DNA from: Betaproteobacteria bacterium
GTDB lineage: Bacteria; Pseudomonadota; Gammaproteobacteria; Burkholderiales; SG8-39
Length of the DNA: 10,393 nucleotides
Direction of reading: 5' to 3'
Assembly: GCA_029865405.1 (NCBI GenBank)
Contig: JAOUGZ010000062.1
Coordinates: forward strand, 1-10,393
In this document: one piece after another, positions 1 through 6,332 of the stretch
Position numbering within the stretch: the first letter of the stretch is position 1
Layout of the letters: each line of letters starts with the position of its first letter
The notes under the pieces: model-generated
Told to the model about the DNA's origin: nothing
The model's database searches: none
Seen by the model: the letters and a program-made list of their open reading frames with translations, nothing else
Position numbers and translations under genes: made by a program

Positions 1-205
1 AGTCCTTCGGGATAAAGATTGCGCGCCCGTAGACGCCGCGCGCGAAGTAGTGCTCCAGGTGAAAGGCGCCCGGATCTGGCAACTTCGCCATCAGCTGGTC
101 GCACAACTCCACTTGCCGCCGGAGCTCGTCCTGCCGTGCCGGTGGCGGCGGTGCGAAGTGCATCACTTCGTCGCGATACTTGAGTTGGCGCTCGACCGGG
201 ATCAT
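1..205 (-). CDS. N-terminal part of a small cupin-like phage protein (cut by window edge)
   Basis: An ATG-initiated reading frame gives 68 residues beginning MIPVERQLKY and running off the window at RAIFIPKD. It starts inside the stop codon of the preceding gene (ATGA overlap at 205-202), which indicates translational coupling. The end of the visible part (FHLEHYFARGVYGRAIFIPK) resembles the first strands of small phage proteins with a single-domain cupin-like barrel, in which the words 'R-IFIPKGT' precede the metal-binding HxH region. That region would lie outside the window, so the fold cannot be confirmed here. The role of these proteins in phages is not well established; they usually sit near tail and lysis genes. 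The coding assignment is firm; the family call is from remembered pattern similarity. Confidence 0.65.
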   Translation of the reverse strand, partial: MIPVERQLKYRDEVMHFAPPPPARQDELRRQVELCDQLMAKLPDPGAFHLEHYFARGVYGRAIFIPKD

Positions 206-408
206 TCGATCACCCCGTCGTTCACGACCGCTGCATCCACGAGATCCTGGATCGTGACAAAGCGGCTGTTCGTGCGGGCGGCCACGCGCCCCTCGCGCAC
301 GTCCAGCGAATAGATGATGCTCTCCAGAAGGTCGCGCATCGGCTTCGGCGTATCCGGCGGAATATCGCCGAGCGCTGGCACCTTGATCTTGCGTCCGATG
401 CTAGGCAT
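202..408 (-). CDS. Small conserved-looking phage protein, function unknown (68 aa)
   Basis: A 68-residue protein beginning MPSIGRKIKVPALGDI and ending in AAVVNDGVIE. An upstream in-frame TTG at 411-409 could extend it by one residue, but GGAGG at 417-413 lies 4 bases before the ATG at 408 and far too close to the TTG, so ATG is chosen. The ATG shares one base with the stop of the nozzle-like gene (TGATG), and the gene's own stop overlaps the start of the next one. There is no membrane segment or signal peptide. The composition suggests a short proline-rich lead followed by an amphipathic helix (residues about 22-36) and a C-terminal 'VTIQDLVDAAVV' helix. I do not recognise a function; small proteins of this general look occur beside tail nozzle genes in other phages, so a minor structural or assembly role is possible. 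Confidence 0.8.
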   Translation of the reverse strand: MPSIGRKIKVPALGDIPPDTPKPMRDLLESIIYSLDVREGRVAARTNSRFVTIQDLVDAAVVNDGVIE

Positions 409-2273
409 CAAACCTCCGACAACTCTTCCGCCGAGCTCGCCAGCGTTACCTGCGTCACTTCAACCGACCCGCTGAGCTCGAATTGGTGCGTCTCCGGCAG
501 GATCCCGGCCGGCATCGGGAATGGCTCCTTGGACCCGACGTCCACCGTGAGCACGAGCAGACCGTCAGCCCAATACTTGAACGTCACTATGCCAGTGATG
601 TAGTCGGTGTCCACGGGATCACGCAGATAGGTATCGCCGTTGATCGGCGCCCCGCCGTTGATTTCGAAGCCATGCAGATCGCTCGCGTCGCCGTTCCCGT
701 TGATCGGGCCGTCCGTGTCCGGCTGGGCAGTGTTGAAGGCGATGATCGCCGCGACCTGGGCTTCAATGGCCGCGATTTCCTCGGCACTCAAGCCGGCGCC
801 GAAGTCGGCGATGATCTGCCCGAATGCCATGTTGTCCAAGCCGTTCGCCACGAAAACCTTGGATTTCCACTCGTACGCCTTCGGATTTGTAGGATCCTCG
901 TCCCACTCGAAGACGTAGTTCACGTTCCCGGCCAAGATGTACTTCGTGGCGACGAATAGTTTCTCGTCGACCGGGCTGTCGTACGCGGCATACATATACT
1001 CGCCCAGCTTGACCAGGAAGGCACGCTCGGCACGATCAAGGATGAACCCGCCACCGCTCTTGTTGCCGTTGCCGTCCAGCTGGCCGTTCTCGAACCATCC
1101 GTAGTAGCGGCCCTCGTGGAATGTGGCGTGAATCGTGGCCGGATAAAACTGCGGTTGCCACTCGTCGCGCGTGACGAACTCCTGCGTGGCGTTCACGACG
1201 CTCACGCCATCGAACAGCGCAACCCCGAAAGGCGTGGCCCACAGCACACCAATCGGCCCGGACGCAATGCTGCGCTTCGACGCCCCGGGGAACAGCCCGG
1301 GATGGCGCCGGAACGAATACGCCGCTGGATCCACGCCGCGGCCGATGAACGGATACGCCTCGGTCACCACCACGATGGTCGTCTCAACCAGGCCCAAGCC
1401 GACAATCGGCCAGTTGACCGCATAGCGATTGACCAGCGGATAGGCATGCGGCTTGTAGGGCTCGGACAAGTAAATCTCGTTGCCCTTGAATCCGGCCGTG
1501 ATGCCATTGGGTAGCGCGATCAATCCGATCAGGCCGTCCGGTGGCGGAAGGTAGTTGATGCTCTCGATCAAATCGCCCAGGGCGACGGTCGCCACGTTGT
1601 CTCCGGTCGGGCTGGTGCCGATGGCAACCTGCGACACAAACAAGTAGCCCGAGCCCTCGTTGCGGTAAAGGTTCTTGTGCGTGATGCCGTAATCAGCCGG
1701 CGTGGCCATGGCGCCATTGGGCAAAGTCACGCTCGCTTGCTGATTGACCAGCGTGAGGCTATTGGACACCGGGCTGGGCGGGCCCTCTTCTTCGGTCCCG
1801 TCAGAGAACTTGCGCACGAACGTGAATACCCATGTCGCGGTGGCGTTGAGCGCGCCCGCGCCGTTGAGCGAGGCGACGGGCGCCGTGTTCGGCGCCGGGA
1901 TCCCGAGAATGTAGCTATCGGGCGGCCGGAAGGTGCCGGTCGTGCCAGCGTCGAAAATGTCATTCGTTGTGACGCGCGGCGTGTCGGTGCCCGTGAAATA
2001 GAGCTTCTCGAGCGCATCGCCCGCGATGGGGCCAGGAACGACGTTGACGTCCTGCGTCCAAGCGAGCCAGTCAGCGCCGCCGTTGTAGAGGTAGAGCGTT
2101 CTGATGTCGCCGCTTTTCGCGAGCTGCACCACTGGTAGATCGCCGTCGAACGGACGCAGCTTTTGCGACCACAGTTTCGCGTTGCTGGCCTCGACGGCCT
2201 GCCGATCGTCAAGCACGGTATCGCCCATTTTGGGGGCGATACCGAGAAAACGATTGACGTGGATGCGGCTCAC
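408..2273 (-). CDS. Tail nozzle-like structural protein (T7 gp12-type family), 621 aa
   Basis: A large beta-rich virion protein. Residues 1-110 contain 'LYLYNGGADWLAW', typical of the opening blade of phage nozzle proteins. Residues about 118-240 look like a fibronectin-type insertion (PDSYILGIPAP, then WVFTFVRKFSDGTEEEGPPSP and NLYRNEGSGYLFVS). The most diagnostic part is residues 245-375, with the words 'LIALPNGITAGFKGNEIYLS', 'EPYKPHAYP', 'PIVGLG', 'ASKRSI' and 'FVTRDEWQP', which I associate with podoviral tail tube or nozzle proteins. T7 gp12 is longer (794 residues). The C-terminal third is less recognisable, with 'EEIAAIEAQVAAI' forming a short helix at about residue 500. The start is GTG at 2273-2271, overlapping the previous stop as TAGTG; no good Shine-Dalgarno is visible, so reinitiation is likely. 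An alternative ATG is codon 16. The family role is to close the tail tube below the adaptor; that role is inferred here. Confidence 0.8.
   Translation of the reverse strand: MSRIHVNRFLGIAPKMGDTVLDDRQAVEASNAKLWSQKLRPFDGDLPVVQLAKSGDIRTLYLYNGGADWLAWTQDVNVVPGPIAGDALEKLYFTGTDTPRVTTNDIFDAGTTGTFRPPDSYILGIPAPNTAPVASLNGAGALNATATWVFTFVRKFSDGTEEEGPPSPVSNSLTLVNQQASVTLPNGAMATPADYGITHKNLYRNEGSGYLFVSQVAIGTSPTGDNVATVALGDLIESINYLPPPDGLIGLIALPNGITAGFKGNEIYLSEPYKPHAYPLVNRYAVNWPIVGLGLVETTIVVVTEAYPFIGRGVDPAAYSFRRHPGLFPGASKRSIASGPIGVLWATPFGVALFDGVSVVNATQEFVTRDEWQPQFYPATIHATFHEGRYYGWFENGQLDGNGNKSGGGFILDRAERAFLVKLGEYMYAAYDSPVDEKLFVATKYILAGNVNYVFEWDEDPTNPKAYEWKSKVFVANGLDNMAFGQIIADFGAGLSAEEIAAIEAQVAAIIAFNTAQPDTDGPINGNGDASDLHGFEINGGAPINGDTYLRDPVDTDYITGIVTFKYWADGLLVLTVDVGSKEPFPMPAGILPETHQFELSGSVEVTQVTLASSAEELSEV
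413..417 (-). promoter_or_regulatory. Shine-Dalgarno GGAGG that fixes the start of the 68-aa gene
   Basis: GGAGG on the minus strand, 4 bases before the ATG at 408. It lies within the last codons of the nozzle-like gene and decides for ATG over the adjacent TTG. Confidence 0.7.
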
Positions 2274-2470
2274 TAGGTCGCTTTGTCGATCTTGTCCTGC
2301 GCCTCGGTTTCTGACGCGATGCGCTTGGCCTCCAGCGCATCGGTGATCTGATCCGGAGTTGCGCCCTCTGACTCCATCGTACGCACGTCGTGAACCAGCG
2401 CCTCCCGCTCGATGCCGGCGAGCGCCGCCGTGATCAGGAAGTCAGCCAGTCTTGCGAGTCCACCGTTCAT
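2273..2470 (-). CDS. Small hypothetical phage protein (65 aa)
   Basis: A 65-residue protein, MNGGLARLADFLITAALAGI at the N-terminus, then a charged helical stretch containing 'GATPDQITDALEAKRIASET'. The first 20 residues form a moderately hydrophobic amphipathic helix but hardly a full membrane span. AAGGAG (2482-2477) stands 6 bases before the ATG, a strong ribosome binding site. The stop TAG overlaps the GTG start of the nozzle-like gene by one base, so translation of the two is probably coupled. The gene sits between the lysis genes and the nozzle gene. I do not recognise the function; it could be a minor structural, assembly or lysis accessory protein. Confidence 0.75.
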   Translation of the reverse strand: MNGGLARLADFLITAALAGIEREALVHDVRTMESEGATPDQITDALEAKRIASETEAQDKIDKAT

Positions 2471-2499
2471 ATTTGTCTCCTTGCGTTCTGGTTGAAGGG

Positions 2500-3078
2500 C
2501 TACGGCTTACGAGCTTCGGCCGCGATGCGTTTCTGAATCGCCAGGATCACCCTTCGGATCGCCTCGGCCTGGGTCTGGGCGTCAACGACCAAGCCGGCGC
2601 GTAGCAGCTCGCGCGCTTCGCCCACCTTCTTGCCGGCCGCCTTGGTTTCGTCGAGCCAGCCCTGCGCCTGCGCCTTGGTCCAGACGCCAGCCGCCGCGTT
2701 GTCGCCGATCACCTTGTTCACCGACGCGAGAAGCACATTCGCCTCGTCGATGGCATTGCGCGCTGCGGCGACGGCCTTCGACTCGGTGCTGGTTACGCCG
2801 TGCACTGGCTCAGTGAAAGACTTGCATGCCGGCAGCGTCAGGATCATCGACATAGCCGCAACGAGGGCGAGCAACTCTAGGCGGACGAACCCGCCTTGGC
2901 TCGATGCACCGTCGCTGGGCGCGTTGCGTACCTGGTACACCCCGAATGCTGTAAGCGCTGCGAGGATGAGGTCGACGATTGGAGCGGCCTGCCCCGTCAG
3001 ATCCACACCGAAATTCTGGTGCAGAAGCATCAACGCCAGGCCTACTAGGGACGTAATCAGCTTGCTGTACTGGGTCAT
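2500..3078 (-). CDS. Holin-like membrane domain fused to a phage lipoprotein-like domain (192 aa)
   Basis: Residues 1-52 (MTQYSKLITSLVGLALMLLH...) hold two predicted membrane helices (about 5-20 and 30-50) around a short polar turn, matching small phage holin-type proteins that normally end near 'GVYQVRN'. Here the frame continues through a Ser/Gly linker (53-64) into a third hydrophobic helix, residues 67-84, ending in 'LTLPAC' with Cys85 as a possible lipobox cysteine. The remaining residues (86-192) are helical and charged, like phage lipoproteins found beside lysis genes. The start at 3078 is chosen because AGGAGG (3088-3083) lies 4 bases before it; the longer frame upstream runs through the endolysin gene. 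Expected role: inner-membrane lesion formation for endolysin release, with the second part possibly an outer-membrane or spanin-like component. Whether Cys85 is lipidated in a protein with two preceding spans is uncertain. Confidence 0.7.
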   Translation of the reverse strand: MTQYSKLITSLVGLALMLLHQNFGVDLTGQAAPIVDLILAALTAFGVYQVRNAPSDGASSQGGFVRLELLALVAAMSMILTLPACKSFTEPVHGVTSTESKAVAAARNAIDEANVLLASVNKVIGDNAAAGVWTKAQAQGWLDETKAAGKKVGEARELLRAGLVVDAQTQAEAIRRVILAIQKRIAAEARKP

Positions 3079-3082
3079 GCGT

Positions 3083-3088
3083 CCTCCT
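3083..3088 (-). promoter_or_regulatory. Shine-Dalgarno AGGAGG of the holin-lipoprotein gene
   Basis: A perfect AGGAGG 4 bases before the ATG at 3078, overlapping the TAG stop of the endolysin gene (TAGGAGG). It decides the start of the holin-like gene against an in-frame upstream extension to 3234. Confidence 0.8.
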
Positions 3089-3518
3089 ATGGATAAAAAG
3101 TGCGTTTGCCGGATCCCGGCGCGCGCGTGGTCAGGTGACACCAGCCCGGAGTCACGCTGGGGTGCTCTCGGTAAAGCCCGTACTCGGCGAGCTTCGAATT
3201 GCCGCCGTTTGGTGTGTCGAACTGATCCAGCCACGTGTCGAACTCATTGCGCGGATCGTAATCGTCGACCGCCCTGGCGTCCCTGTGGGGAGAGAGCGGC
3301 GCGCCCGTGCGCGTGCCCGGCGTGCGAAAGCTGCCATCACCATCCCCGCCAGCGCTGCCCGAGATCTCCGATCCGGTGTCCGGGTCTATCTCGCACGCTT
3401 TTCCGGTCGCGGCGCTCCACTCGGCACGCAGCCGATTGCGCCGCTCGAGCACGTCGGCCGCGTTCGCAGCGTGCTGGAGAGTGTGCGGCTTGCGAAAGTA
3501 CTGTTCCAGCGTGATCAT
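3087..3518 (-). CDS. Endolysin: M15-type peptidoglycan peptidase (143 aa)
   Basis: The N-terminus MITLEQYFRK and the C-terminus 'GKRTFYP' match the layout of small phage M15A-type D-alanyl-D-alanine carboxypeptidase-like proteins. The first zinc-binding motif (family consensus SxHxxGxAxD) reads S76-P-H78-R-D-A81-R-A83-V-D85, with Ala in place of the usual Gly. The second site reads 'EHPSVTPGWCHL', giving Glu118 as candidate catalytic base and His128 as third zinc ligand. Such enzymes cleave peptide cross-links of peptidoglycan. There is no signal peptide or membrane segment, so release through a holin is expected, fitting the holin-like gene 8 bases downstream. A Gly/Ser/Asp-rich stretch (residues about 49-73) precedes the first motif. 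GGGGAG stands about 8 bases before the ATG. Gene context and motif pairs make the endolysin role likely. Confidence 0.8.
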   Translation of the reverse strand: MITLEQYFRKPHTLQHAANAADVLERRNRLRAEWSAATGKACEIDPDTGSEISGSAGGDGDGSFRTPGTRTGAPLSPHRDARAVDDYDPRNEFDTWLDQFDTPNGGNSKLAEYGLYREHPSVTPGWCHLTTRAPGSGKRTFYP

Positions 3519-3522
3519 GGAC

Positions 3523-3897
3523 CTACTCCCCTTCGAGCTTGCCAGCTAGCCGACGGCAGAACTGCTCCTGATTCTTGCGCTCCTTCGGGTCGAAGCGCTG
3601 CAGGCATGTCTGCTCGCGCGCCTCGATGAGGATTGCTTTCAGCAACCGCTCCTGACTGTCCCCGCGCGAGTTAAGCGCGCCGACCGTGGCTTTGTTAGCG
3701 TCCTCGATTGACCTCTTGATGCTCTTCGCGTCGTCGTTCGCTTCGACTGTGTGCTGCCATAAGCCAAAGCCGAGAGCGCCAGACACGATCAGGCTCGCCG
3801 TGGTGATGATTTCGAGCGCTCGCTTTGCGGGAAGCCGCACGGTGAGCCCGAACGCACTGAATTCCAATCGCTGAATTTCACCATTGCCGTCAGTCAT
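3523..3897 (-). CDS. Single-span membrane protein of the lysis cassette (124 aa)
   Basis: Residues 1-27 are polar (MTDGNGEIQRLEFSAFGLTV...), residues about 29-45 form one hydrophobic helix (IITTASLIVSGALGFGL), and the rest is charged and helical, with two cysteines (in 'EQTCLQRF' and 'EQFCRRL'). A longer frame reaches 4035 but would overlap the preceding gene by about 146 bases. The ATG at 3897 gives an 8-base overlap (ATGACTGA) and has AGAGG (3911-3907) 9 bases upstream, so it is preferred. It is followed 4 bases later by the endolysin gene. Topology and position fit a lysis protein such as a holin accessory or an inner-membrane spanin-like protein, but no family motif is recognised; a membrane-anchored structural role is an alternative. 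Confidence 0.72.
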   Translation of the reverse strand: MTDGNGEIQRLEFSAFGLTVRLPAKRALEIITTASLIVSGALGFGLWQHTVEANDDAKSIKRSIEDANKATVGALNSRGDSQERLLKAILIEAREQTCLQRFDPKERKNQEQFCRRLAGKLEGE

Positions 3898-4411
3898 CGG
3901 TTGCGGCCTCTGTGGTGATAAAAAGCGTAACGGACGAGAGCCAGGCATCGACTCCATCGAGCGTGTCGGACGCATGCGCGCCGTCGCGGAAGACCTCGAA
4001 AAATACCAAGTCACCCTCTGCTGGCGAGCCAGCAATCGTGCACGGGCCGGTTTCCCCAGACAGCGAAAAGTTCGCCGTCGTCGTTTTGGCGTCGTCTACG
4101 ACCGTGGCATCGCTGCCGAAGTTCACCACTGGCGTGTCATTGTCGGAGACGGCCACGGCCCGGATCCCCCAGACGACGTTCGCCGCCCCGGATCCCGAGG
4201 CACGGCGCCACGCGAAGGCGGCCGAGACTGCCCCACGATTCCACCCCTTTGGCATCTGAATGAGGAAACCCGCAAATTCCTTGGCCGCGCCATCGAACGG
4301 CAGATAAGGCACGTCCGGCTGGCCGGCGGCGCCTACCGACGTCAATAGCACGCCGCAGCCCGAAGTCTGGCGCGGGTTCATCGCCATCGCTGGGACGGGC
4401 ACCGCCTGCTT
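3890..4411 (-). repeat. Copy B of duplicated receptor-binding domain sequence
   Basis: The 3' end of the 376-residue protein gene, encoding residues 204-376. It aligns codon for codon with 6325-6846 without any gap over 173 residues; hand counting gives about 123 identical residues. Short DNA identities such as GAGCCAGGCATCGAC are kept near the ends of both copies. Confidence 0.9.
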
Positions 4412-5020
4412 GCCGGTCGGTGGCTTCGACAGGATGATGAAGTCGTTCGCGCTCACGCGCACCAAACGCACATGCGAAAACGGCGGGATGACGTACGGCG
4501 CGCCAGCGCTGCCGCCATCGATAGAATCCCCGCCCCCGGGGAGGAACCGCACAAGGGCAGACGTCAGGCTCTTGACATCGATCAGATCGTTGTTCGCCAA
4601 GGCACTCGCCGCAGGCAGGGTCAGGTCGGCGGCTGCGGTCACGCGCTTGGTGCTCGGGAAGTCCTGCGCCGTAAAAGACGTGTTGCCCGTGACGGTGGCG
4701 AGCTCGCCACGCTGCTGCCACCACTCCATCGAGCCCTTTGTCATTCGCGCTTCGACTCGATCGTTTGAACTCAGAACAAGCGCGCTCGTGCCCTCCTGCG
4801 CGCGCACGATGGTGGTGAAGCTGTCACCGGACCGAGCCGTGCACTTGCATACCTCGATGTTGCCGTCCGCCTTGATGAACGTGAACATGAACCAATCGCC
4901 GTTCGTCGGGTTCGGGAAGAGCGCCCCTTGGCCACCGCCCAGGGTGCAGGCAGTATCGCCGGCGCCAATGCCGGCGTTCAGCCGGCCCTTGGCGTTGTTC
5001 GAATAAAGTTGCCGTCCCAT
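3890..5020 (-). CDS. Second receptor-binding tail protein (376 aa)
   Basis: Three parts are visible. Residues 1-100 (MGRQLYSNNAKGRLNAGI..., with 'GALFPNPTNGDWFMFTF' and 'TARSGDSFTTIVRAQEGTSA') match a common N-terminal region of phage tail proteins, presumed to attach to the tail. Residues about 110-200 look like a beta-structured shaft ('RVTAAADLTLPAAS', 'PGGGDSIDGG'). Residues 204-376 are nearly the same as the last 173 residues of the 1078-residue fibre (see the repeat entries). The shared domain, ending in 'AEGDLVFFEVFRDG' and 'VDAWLSSVTLF', resembles C-terminal beta domains seen on many phage fibres. AAGGAG (5034-5029) is 8 bases before the ATG and overlaps the TAA of the preceding gene. 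Likely role: receptor binding at the tail. Trimerisation and the receptor are unknown. Confidence 0.8.
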   Translation of the reverse strand: MGRQLYSNNAKGRLNAGIGAGDTACTLGGGQGALFPNPTNGDWFMFTFIKADGNIEVCKCTARSGDSFTTIVRAQEGTSALVLSSNDRVEARMTKGSMEWWQQRGELATVTGNTSFTAQDFPSTKRVTAAADLTLPAASALANNDLIDVKSLTSALVRFLPGGGDSIDGGSAGAPYVIPPFSHVRLVRVSANDFIILSKPPTGKQAVPVPAMAMNPRQTSGCGVLLTSVGAAGQPDVPYLPFDGAAKEFAGFLIQMPKGWNRGAVSAAFAWRRASGSGAANVVWGIRAVAVSDNDTPVVNFGSDATVVDDAKTTTANFSLSGETGPCTIAGSPAEGDLVFFEVFRDGAHASDTLDGVDAWLSSVTLFITTEAATDD

Positions 5021-5032
5021 GGGGCGCTCTCC

Positions 5033-5485
5033 TTATTGCGCTGCCGCCGCCGGCCTGTCGCGTTCGACAGCCGCCTCGTTGAAAAGCTCATTGATCCGGT
5101 AGTAGACGACCGGCGACGCGTACGCCTTCTCGATGGCCTTGAGGATGATCTCCTTTTCCTTCTCGGAGATTTCCACAGGCTCCTTATCCAGCAGCTTGAG
5201 GGCAAGGCGCATCCGGTCGACCCGTTCGGCGCCCATCATTGCCTGGTCCGGCAGCTGCAGAGCCGCCATGCACGCGGACTGCGCAGTGAGGATCGTTTCC
5301 TTCGGATCGCCGCCGGTGCCCCAGAAGCCGCGCAGGATCGCGATCGCTTGATCCAGCATCATATCGGCGATCCCGGCCTCGCGCATCGCGGCGCGCACGG
5401 ACTCGATTCCAGCTCGTTCCTTCAGGGGCTCGCCCTGTAGGTTCATCAGATCCACCGCAAACTGCACCTTCATCGTTTTGCTCAC
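5033..5485 (-). CDS. Helical hypothetical phage protein between two receptor-binding genes (150 aa)
   Basis: A soluble, mainly helical protein of 150 residues with no membrane span or signal. After a short strand-like start (MKVQFAVDLMNLQGEPL), most of the chain is charged helix, with 'ERVDRMRLALKLLDKEPVEI' in the middle and 'VVYYRINELFNEA' near the end. That arrangement recalls small unassigned phage proteins with 'GEEKLRRY...L' and '...ALIKKL...' blocks, but I cannot name a family. The start is GTG at 5485-5483: AAAGGAGGAGG (5498-5488) is well placed for it, whereas the ATG at codon 5 would be about 14 bases from the end of that motif. The position between the glycine-rich adhesin and the second receptor-binding protein makes a fibre assembly chaperone one possibility; this is inference only. 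Confidence 0.78.
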   Translation of the reverse strand: MSKTMKVQFAVDLMNLQGEPLKERAGIESVRAAMREAGIADMMLDQAIAILRGFWGTGGDPKETILTAQSACMAALQLPDQAMMGAERVDRMRLALKLLDKEPVEISEKEKEIILKAIEKAYASPVVYYRINELFNEAAVERDRPAAAAQ

Positions 5486-5487
5486 AG

Positions 5488-5498
5488 CCTCCTCCTTT
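5488..5498 (-). promoter_or_regulatory. Extended Shine-Dalgarno AAAGGAGGAGG deciding a GTG start
   Basis: AAAGGAGGAGG on the minus strand directly before the GTG at 5485 (core AAAGGAGG with 5 bases of spacing). It is the strongest ribosome binding site in the window and suggests high translation of the 150-residue protein despite the GTG start. Confidence 0.75.
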
Positions 5499-5501
5499 CG
5501 T

Positions 5502-6332
5502 TTATCCAGTCCTGCTACCGAGAATAGTACCGACTACCTTGAAATTGATCTTCGAGTCTCCCAGCGTCGCTGCGCCGGCGGCAGCGCCAGAGCCATACGG
5601 AGCGCCATTCGACAGACCGTTGGTCCCAGCGGCGGCGAAGTCACCTCCATTGCCGCCGGAGTCGTTGGTATTTGGATGGTTGCCCCCGACGCCTCCAATG
5701 CCGGCGACGGACGGCGTGCCAGAGCCGCCAGCGACGCCGGGGATGTTGAGCGGGCTACCGTTCGCTGCGCCGCCCGCGCCGCCCGTCGTAGTGGTTCTCC
5801 CGCGCCCCGACCCGCCACCGCCACCACCAAAGCTGAACGTTCCTGGGGAGCATCCAGCGCCACCATATCCCCCGCCGCCTCCGGCGCCGGCGATGGTGCC
5901 GTTGTTGTAGAAGTCGAGCATGCCGGTACTCGGAAGCCCGGTCGCGTCGACGGCAGGGCCGCCTACGCCCGCGGCGACGGGGGCAATCGGCGTGCACCCG
6001 CTCGCGCCCTCGCCTTGGCCGCCCTTACCGCCTTTACCCATGATCGTGCCGCCATTGACGATCTGGATCTTCGAGCCGGAATTCCAACCGCTGCCGAGAA
6101 CCAGGCCGGCTGTAGCTGTGCTCGTGCTCCCTAGCTCGATTCCGGGCGCAATGGTAAGGACGACATTCACGCGCCCGCTCGGTGAGCCGGCCGCCGTGAA
6201 CAAGTTGAAGTCGTCGGTGCTCGCGCCGATCGTGATGTTGATGGTCGGCGCACCCGAGAACCCGATGCTCGGAATCAAGCGCATGAATCCCAGCTGCAGC
6301 TTGCGCAGTGCAATTTTCGGGACTCTAAGCAT
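5502..6332 (-). CDS. Glycine-rich tail adhesin, polyglycine-sandwich type (about 276 aa)
   Basis: The N-terminus is basic (MLRVPKIALRKLQLGF), followed by 'PTINITIGASTDDFNLFTAA' and 'GSGWNSGSKIQIVNGGTIMG', wording typical of the attachment part of glycine-rich phage tip proteins. The remainder has repeated glycine runs (GKGGKGGQG, GAGGGGGYGGAG, FGGGGGGSGRG, GGVGGN, GGNGGDF) separated by short variable segments such as 'CSPGTF' and 'NHPNTNDS'. This is the pattern of the polyglycine II sandwich adhesin gp38 of phage S16, which caps the long tail fibre and binds host porins. The closing strand is 'KINFKVVGTILG'. The chosen ATG (6332) overlaps the fibre gene stop by 8 bases; another ATG at 6344 adds four residues but has no visible ribosome binding site. 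Position directly after the fibre gene supports a tip adhesin role. Receptor unknown. Confidence 0.75.
   Translation of the reverse strand: MLRVPKIALRKLQLGFMRLIPSIGFSGAPTINITIGASTDDFNLFTAAGSPSGRVNVVLTIAPGIELGSTSTATAGLVLGSGWNSGSKIQIVNGGTIMGKGGKGGQGEGASGCTPIAPVAAGVGGPAVDATGLPSTGMLDFYNNGTIAGAGGGGGYGGAGCSPGTFSFGGGGGGSGRGRTTTTGGAGGAANGSPLNIPGVAGGSGTPSVAGIGGVGGNHPNTNDSGGNGGDFAAAGTNGLSNGAPYGSGAAAGAATLGDSKINFKVVGTILGSRTG

Noticed and set aside
1677..2138. Plus-strand frame and other frames inside the nozzle-like gene
   Set aside because: Low-complexity Arg-rich shadows of the 621-codon gene, without ribosome binding sites or recognisable products.
2471..2499. Possible terminator or promoter in the 29-base gap after the lysis genes
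   Set aside because: The gap holds only the ribosome binding site of the 65-aa gene; no stem-loop with a T run is visible.
2630..3514. 294-codon plus-strand open frame
   Set aside because: Antisense to the holin-lipoprotein and endolysin genes, very rich in Arg, Cys and Ser, no motif; the minus-strand genes have motifs and ribosome binding sites.
3898..4035. Upstream extension of the 124-aa membrane protein to 4035
   Set aside because: It would overlap the 376-aa gene by about 146 bases and adds an Arg/Ser-rich stretch typical of out-of-frame reading; ATG at 3897 has a ribosome binding site and a normal short overlap.
5539..6134. Proline- and alanine-rich plus-strand frames at the glycine-rich adhesin
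   Set aside because: The proline runs are the complement of glycine codons in the adhesin gene and carry no other signal.
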